Positions 5,920 through 9,930 of a DNA stretch of 9,930 nucleotides are shown here, piece after piece. The position numbers were made by a program, and so were the translations under genes. The DNA is from an uncultured Vampirovibrio sp. (GTDB lineage Bacteria > Cyanobacteriota > Vampirovibrionia > Gastranaerophilales > Gastranaerophilaceae): contig CAJTWU010000010.1 in the NCBI GenBank assembly GCA_910579975.1, positions 47,741 through 57,670 of the forward strand, given 5' to 3'. How positions within the stretch are numbered: position 1 is the stretch's first letter; every line of letters starts with the position of its first letter. The notes beneath the pieces are model-generated. The model saw only the letters and a program-made list of their open reading frames with translations, did not search any database and was not told the origin of the DNA.

Positions 5920-5948
5920 TTGCGATAAAATTATGTTCCATATATAAT
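5920..5948 (+). promoter_or_regulatory. mutS2 promoter with a near-leaderless layout
   Basis: TTGCGA (5920-5925, four of six to TTGACA) and a perfect TATAAT (5943-5948) are exactly 17 bases apart. A start six or seven bases after the -10 would lie about three bases before the mutS2 ATG at 5958. No Shine-Dalgarno sequence precedes that ATG, which fits a leaderless or near-leaderless message. It also suggests mutS2 is separate from the Ton block. Confidence 0.6.
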
Positions 5949-5957
5949 CAAACTGCA

Positions 5958-8315
5958 ATGAGTATTATCCAAAAATCACAAAAAGCACTGGAATACGATA
6001 AAATTATGGCTGAACTTGCGGCATTTGCCAAAACAGAGCAGTCAAGAAAGTTTTGTCTGGAACTTACACCATTTGTAAAATACGATGATATCGAGCAGCA
6101 AATCAAATACACCAGAGAAGCAAAGGATGTACTTGATTTAGCACATGATATTCCAATCGATAAAATACAACACTTTGCCAAGCTTAGAGAAAAAAATGAA
6201 TATTTTGTTGAAGAAGAACTTGTTGATATTGCAAAATCTATGAGAACTTCAAGACTTGTTCGCAACTTTTTGAAAGAAAGTCTTGTATTTGATGCAAGTT
6301 TAAATGCTCTTGCTGAAAACCTTTATTCAAATAAAGAGCTTGAAGATAGAATTTTAGAGACATTTGATGATAATTATCTTGTAAGACAAGATGCTAATCA
6401 GGAATTAAAAGGACTTTATTCATCATTAAAAGATACAGAAGCAGCTTTAAAACAACGTGTTCATGAGCTTATGAATTCACCTGAATTTCAGACTCATCTT
6501 CAAGAAAATATTTATACAATGCGAGATGATAGAATTGTTTTTCAAGTAAAGGCTTCTTCAAAAAGCAAAGTTTCAGGAATTGTGCATGATGTTTCTGCAA
6601 CTAATAGAACATTTTATATAGAACCGGCTCAAATTGTCCCTATAAATAATAAAATAAGAGAAGTAAAATCAAAAATTTATGCTGAAATCATAAGAATTTT
6701 AACCTCATTAAGCAACGAAGTACGCCGCGAAATGGACTCATTAGTTGCAACAGAAAACTTACTTGCAGAAATTGATTTTCATTTTGCAAAAGCACGTTAT
6801 GCAGTAAAAACCCAATCAATTGAGCCTAAACTTAATAAAGAGAAAACTATTAAAATTGATTTAATGCGTCACCCGCTGTTAATTGGCAGAATTAACAAAA
6901 TTGTTGAAAATGATTTTTCAATTGGAAAAGACTATAAGTCAATAATTATAACAGGTTCAAATACCGGGGGTAAAACAGTCGCGCTTAAAACAGTCGGATT
7001 ATTTATTCTTATGGCAAAGTCTGGAATGTTCTTGCCATGCGCAGAAGCCAATATTTACCCTTTTGAGAATGTTTTAGCGGACATTGGAGATGAACAAAGC
7101 ATTTTACAAAGTCTTTCAACTTTTTCATCTCATATGAAAAATGTCATTGATATTTTGGAAGTTGCGAATTCTGATACATTTGTTCTGATCGATGAACTTT
7201 GTGCAGGAACAGACCCTCAAGAAGGAGCTATTCTTGCAGAAGTAATTTTAAAAGATTTAGCTAAAAAACAAAGCTTATCTGTAATAACAACTCATTACGG
7301 AGAATTAAAGACATTAGAGTTTACTGATCCTTATTTCAAAAACGCAAGTGTTGAATTTGATACAGAATCACTTTGCCCGACTTACAAATTAATTATTGGT
7401 ATTCCAGGATTAAGTAATGCTATTTCAATTTCTGCAAATTTAGGTTTAAATCAGGATTTGGTATGGGAAGCAAAGGAGCTTCTTATTACTCAGCGTGACC
7501 CTTCAGCTTTAGCAGTAGAAAGGCTTCAGGACACACAACAAAAACTTGATGAAAACTTAAAAGAAGCTGAAACTCTTAATGCTCAGGCTGATGAATTAAA
7601 ACAGCATTACGAAAAAGAATTATCACAGCATAAAAAAGATAAGAAAAAAACAATAAAAGCTATTAAAGACCGATTTGAGTCTCAACTTGATAATGCAAAA
7701 GATGAAATTAAAGACATTCTTAATGAACTTAGACGTGAAAAATCTGAAAAAGTAGCCCGACGCTCATATAACAGGCTTGCAAAACTTGAGCAAAATTTCA
7801 GAGGAGATTTACATCAACTTGAAGAAAAAGAGCAGTATCTTGAATTAGACTGGGAAAAAGTACAAATACATGACAAAGTAATGTTAAAGGAACTTAACCA
7901 AGGGGTAGAAGTCTTATCAATGCCCGATAAAAACAATACCCTATATATACAAATGGGAATGATTAAGACAAAGGTCAAAAAAGACCGCCTTGCAGTGTTT
8001 AATCAGGAAATGGCAAAGAAAATTACTCTTCCTAATTACCAGAAAGAAACCTTTACTCTTAGGAAACACAACATTTCCAATACCCTTGATTTACGTGGTG
8101 AAAGGGTAGAAGAAGCTCTGGATGAACTTGAAGGTTATTTGGATAAAGCAAGTTTAGCAAACCTAACACCGGTTTATGTAATACACGGACATGGAACAGG
8201 CGCTTTGAAATCAGCAGTAAGAGATTTTGTATCTACCTCTCCTTACGTTGCTAAATACAGAGTTGGTGAAGATGCCGAAGGCGGCGACGGAGTTTGTGTA
8301 ATTGATATTAAATAA
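5958..8315 (+). CDS. mutS2: MutS2 with ATPase and Smr domains
   Basis: MutS2 is a DNA- and ribosome-associated ATPase. Studies in other bacteria link it to suppression of recombination and, in Bacillus, to rescue of collided ribosomes. All parts are present in 785 residues: the N-terminal LEYDKI (residues 12-17) and lever/clamp helices to about 300, Walker A GSNTGGKT (333-340), an ABC-signature-like QSLSTFSSHM (about 384-393), Walker B VLIDE with D412 and E413, then TTHYGELK, a charged coiled-coil region (about 515-640), a small linker domain, and a C-terminal Smr domain with LDLRG (710-714) and HGHGTG (743-748). The LDLR and HGxG motifs are intact, so Smr endonuclease activity is likely. No MutS1 mismatch-binding domain is present. 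The start matches the family N-terminus although it has no Shine-Dalgarno sequence. The product is full length with no sign of damage. Confidence 0.97.
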   Translation: MSIIQKSQKALEYDKIMAELAAFAKTEQSRKFCLELTPFVKYDDIEQQIKYTREAKDVLDLAHDIPIDKIQHFAKLREKNEYFVEEELVDIAKSMRTSRLVRNFLKESLVFDASLNALAENLYSNKELEDRILETFDDNYLVRQDANQELKGLYSSLKDTEAALKQRVHELMNSPEFQTHLQENIYTMRDDRIVFQVKASSKSKVSGIVHDVSATNRTFYIEPAQIVPINNKIREVKSKIYAEIIRILTSLSNEVRREMDSLVATENLLAEIDFHFAKARYAVKTQSIEPKLNKEKTIKIDLMRHPLLIGRINKIVENDFSIGKDYKSIIITGSNTGGKTVALKTVGLFILMAKSGMFLPCAEANIYPFENVLADIGDEQSILQSLSTFSSHMKNVIDILEVANSDTFVLIDELCAGTDPQEGAILAEVILKDLAKKQSLSVITTHYGELKTLEFTDPYFKNASVEFDTESLCPTYKLIIGIPGLSNAISISANLGLNQDLVWEAKELLITQRDPSALAVERLQDTQQKLDENLKEAETLNAQADELKQHYEKELSQHKKDKKKTIKAIKDRFESQLDNAKDEIKDILNELRREKSEKVARRSYNRLAKLEQNFRGDLHQLEEKEQYLELDWEKVQIHDKVMLKELNQGVEVLSMPDKNNTLYIQMGMIKTKVKKDRLAVFNQEMAKKITLPNYQKETFTLRKHNISNTLDLRGERVEEALDELEGYLDKASLANLTPVYVIHGHGTGALKSAVRDFVSTSPYVAKYRVGEDAEGGDGVCVIDIK

Positions 8316-8327
8316 AATTAATAAAGA

Positions 8328-8351
8328 AAAGCCGAACTCTTGTTCGGCTTT
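8328..8351. terminator. Bidirectional terminator between mutS2 and the flagellins
   Basis: GCCGAAC (8331-8337) and GTTCGGC (8342-8348) pair perfectly across a TCTT loop, and flanking AAA/TTT extends the stem to 10 bp. On the plus strand it is followed by TTTATT after mutS2. On the minus strand the tail reads CTTTTCTTTATT, a better T-rich tract for transcripts arriving from the flagellin side. It starts 12 bases after the mutS2 stop. Confidence 0.85.
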
Positions 8352-8420
8352 ATTAGTAAATATATATTTTTGAGTCCTGCCAACCAATGCAAGCGGTGTG
8401 TATATCTTGTAATCACACTT

Positions 8421-8474
8421 TGAGGAGCACCAGTCGTCGCTCGCCTCTTTTGTCGCTGCACGAAATGTGCTCCG
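8421..8474 (-). other. Unexplained GC-rich intergenic element with inverted-repeat ends
   Basis: Just after the flagellin stop, about 54 bases are nearly 60% GC in otherwise AT-rich DNA. GGAGCAC (8424-8430) and GTGCTCC (8467-8473) form a perfect 7-bp inverted repeat around 36 bases. Inside, GCAC (8458-8461) can also pair with GTGC (8467-8470), giving a competing small hairpin, and GTCGCT occurs twice (8436-8441 and 8452-8457). It could be the folded 3' end of the flagellin message, a small RNA, or a copy of a dispersed repeat. The 70 bases between it and the terminator show only a weak GTGTG/CACAC pairing (8396-8400 with 8414-8418). Confidence 0.45.
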
Positions 8475-8481
8475 ACCCTTA

Positions 8482-9339
8482 TTATAAAAGGTTTAGTGCA
8501 ATACTTGGTGTTTGGTTTGCAGTTGAAAGTAATGTTGCTGCAGCTTGTTGAAGAATTTGTGATTTAATATAATTTGAAGACTCTTCTGCAACATCAGCAT
8601 CTTTAAGAGTTGATAATGAAGATGTAATATTTTCTGATTGAACTCCAATTGCTTCAATTGCTGATTCTATTCTATTTTGAGAGGCACCAATTGTTGTTAC
8701 TCTACCTGATACAGTCTTAATTGCGCCATCAAGTTTTGATAACATGGAAGCTGCTGTTGTACCAGTTTTTAATCCGGCACAAGATTGTGCTATATCAGTA
8801 ATTGTTCCTCCAAGTAATGTTTGTGTATCAGCTTTAGCAAATAAAGATTTATCAAGTGAAATCTGGCTATTTGCATCAGCATTGATACCTATTTGAAGAT
8901 TAATATCAGCAGTTATTGAGGCATCCATCAAATTTTTACCATTAAATTCACAATTTGCAGAAATACGGTCAATTTCTGATAATCTTGAATTAATTTCAGC
9001 CTCAATAGCTTCTAATGAATCTTGACCATATGTTCCATTTGCAGCTTGTTCGGTCAAATCTCTTACACGTTGTAAATGAGAAGTTACTAATGCGTAAGTA
9101 TCTTCCAATGTTGTTAACATATCTGCACCGGTTGCTGCATTATCTGCTGCTACATCTAATGAACCCAATTGAGTTTCCCAATTTCTTGCAATTGAATAAC
9201 CAGCTGCATTGTCTTTTGCATGGTTAATTTTGTAACCGGTAGTCATTCTTTCAATTGCCTGGTTCAATGATGATGTTGCACTTGCCAAGTTTCTTTGTGC
9301 AACTAATGATGAAATGTTTGTGTTAATTGTAAGTGCCAT
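8482..9339 (-). CDS. fliC: Flagellin, complete copy
   Basis: Flagellin is the filament subunit exported through the flagellar secretion apparatus. From the ATG at 9339 the product has 285 residues: an N-terminal D0/D1 region starting MALTINTNISSLVAQRNL, with RMTTGYKIN.AKDNAAGYSIA (31-51) and LQRVRDLTEQAANG (89-102); a short variable centre (about 140-200); and a C-terminal coiled-coil and D0 region from IGASQNRIESAIEAIG to LLSTANQTPSIALNLL. The centre is small, so there are no large D2/D3 domains. The frame continues seven codons upstream to 9360, but AAAGGAG at 9347-9353 and the family N-terminus select 9339. Two cysteines (C130, C187) are present, which is uncommon in flagellins. The gene follows a second flagellin after 57 bases with no convincing promoter between, so the two may be cotranscribed. 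Confidence 0.96.
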   Translation of the reverse strand: MALTINTNISSLVAQRNLASATSSLNQAIERMTTGYKINHAKDNAAGYSIARNWETQLGSLDVAADNAATGADMLTTLEDTYALVTSHLQRVRDLTEQAANGTYGQDSLEAIEAEINSRLSEIDRISANCEFNGKNLMDASITADINLQIGINADANSQISLDKSLFAKADTQTLLGGTITDIAQSCAGLKTGTTAASMLSKLDGAIKTVSGRVTTIGASQNRIESAIEAIGVQSENITSSLSTLKDADVAEESSNYIKSQILQQAAATLLSTANQTPSIALNLL

Positions 9340-9346
9340 TTTAATA

Positions 9347-9353
9347 CTCCTTT
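9347..9353 (-). promoter_or_regulatory. Shine-Dalgarno sequence that sets the flagellin start
   Basis: Read on the minus strand, AAAGGAG is followed by seven bases and then the ATG at 9339. It lies inside the longer reading frame that begins at 9360, which shows that the upstream ATG is not the real start. Confidence 0.85.
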
Positions 9354-9396
9354 CTGGCATTGCATCTTTACGACGTTAGCATCCTTGCTATATCTC

Positions 9397-9930
9397 TTAA
9401 ATTAAATTTAAAGCTATACTTGGGCTTTGATTTGCAGTTGACAATAATGTTGCAGCTGCTTGTTGAAGAATTTGTGATTTGATGTACTCTGAAGATTCTT
9501 TTGCAACATCAGCATCTTTAATTGTTGATAATGAAGATGTAATATTTTCTGATTGGACTCCGATTGCTTCAATTGCTGATTCTATTCTATTTTGAGAGGC
9601 ACCAATTATTGTTACTCTACCTGATACGGTCTTAATTGCATCATCAAGTTTTGTTAACATAGAAGCTGCTGTTGCTGTTGAAGCGCATTTGGTTGCAACA
9701 TTGTCTTTTGTATCACCACACAAAGTTGCAGTATCAGCTTTTGAAAATAATGCTTTATCGAGCGCAATTTGACTGTTTGTATCACCATTAATACCTACTT
9801 GAAGATTAATATCAGCAGTTATTGAAGCATCCATCAAATGCTTACCATTAAATTCACAATTTGCAGAAATACGGTCAATTTCATCTAAACGTGAAGTAAT
9901 TTCTGCTTTTATAGCATCTAAAGAATCTTG
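9397..9930 (-). CDS. fliC: Second flagellin, N-terminus beyond the window (partial)
   Basis: The visible 177 codons cover the end of the N-terminal D1 helix, the variable centre and the whole C-terminal region. The first residues in the window, QDSLDAIKAEITSRLDEIDR, align with residues 106-125 of the neighbouring flagellin, so about 105 N-terminal residues lie outside. The C-terminal half is nearly identical to the neighbour, while the centre differs and contains two extra cysteines (TLCGDT and TKCAST) besides the shared one in ANCEFNG. The frame is open to the window edge, so the apparent TTG or ATG starts near 9837 are internal. This is the upstream member of a tandem pair, and any promoter lies outside the window. 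Confidence 0.95.
   Translation of the reverse strand, partial: QDSLDAIKAEITSRLDEIDRISANCEFNGKHLMDASITADINLQVGINGDTNSQIALDKALFSKADTATLCGDTKDNVATKCASTATAASMLTKLDDAIKTVSGRVTIIGASQNRIESAIEAIGVQSENITSSLSTIKDADVAKESSEYIKSQILQQAAATLLSTANQSPSIALNLI

Noticed and set aside
8387..8551. A 54-codon plus-strand reading frame across the GC-rich element.
   Set aside because: It has no ribosome site, runs antisense into the conserved flagellin C-terminus, and its product looks like random Arg/Ser/Cys-rich sequence.
9015..9227. A 70-codon plus-strand frame inside the flagellin gene.
   Set aside because: It is a Leu/His-rich shadow of the strongly conserved flagellin N-terminal region on the other strand.
9340..9360. 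An ATG at 9360 would extend the complete flagellin by seven residues.
   Set aside because: The Shine-Dalgarno sequence AAAGGAG for the 9339 ATG lies inside this stretch, and flagellins normally begin at the M-A-x-x-I-N-T-N position.
9377..9390. A small hairpin (TAGCA/TGCTA) between the flagellins.
   Set aside because: A 5-bp AT-containing stem without a T-tract is too weak to call a terminator or attenuator.
1..9930. CRISPR arrays, tRNA or rRNA genes, transposases or phage genes.
   Set aside because: I found no regularly spaced repeats, tRNA-like arms, rRNA motifs or recombinase-like products in the window.

Overview
The window comes from an AT-rich, double-membraned, flagellated bacterium. 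A TonB/TolA-ExbB-ExbD motor implies an outer membrane, two flagellin genes imply motility, and IspD shows the MEP isoprenoid route. A full-length MutS2 is present. Low GC, MutS2, Ton genes and flagellin together would fit a non-photosynthetic relative of the cyanobacteria (Melainabacteria/Vampirovibrionia, for example Gastranaerophilales). That is an inference from gene content, not a demonstrated assignment.

Layout. Bases 1-61 hold the last codons of an unidentified gene, followed by a GC-rich hairpin at 104-127. A forward block of eight genes follows: a short ThiL-like thiamine-phosphate kinase (140-979), IspD (981-1631), two related secreted proteins (1640-2218 and 2265-2981), a TonB/TolA-like transducer (3051-4250), ExbB/TolQ (4284-4937), and two ExbD/TolR proteins (5014-5535 and 5535-5915). 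mutS2 (5958-8315) comes next, apparently with its own promoter, and ends at a bidirectional terminator (8328-8351). An unexplained GC-rich intergenic stretch (about 8421-8474) separates it from two tandem flagellin genes on the minus strand. The first of these is complete (8482-9339). The second (9397-9930) runs off the window edge.

How the genes fit together. thiL and ispD are one base apart and probably cotranslated. The Ton-type block is a self-contained module: ExbB and two ExbD proteins would form the proton-driven stator, and the long Pro/Gln/Gly-rich transducer would carry energy across the periplasm. Directly upstream are two exported paralogues whose segment order resembles the C-terminal domain of VirB10/TrbI, the part of type IV secretion systems that contacts the outer membrane. 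No other secretion gene is visible. A good sigma70-type promoter (TTGACA-17-TAAAAT) before the second paralogue suggests that it is transcribed with tonB-exbB-exbD-exbD. The most interesting hypothesis in the window is that these proteins form an envelope machine driven by the Ton/Tol motor.

Other notable points are promoter elements close enough to the ATG of mutS2 and of the 1640 gene to suggest near-leaderless transcripts, an exbD Shine-Dalgarno sequence lying inside a palindromic repeat-like element, and cysteine-containing flagellins that keep the TLR5-recognised region.
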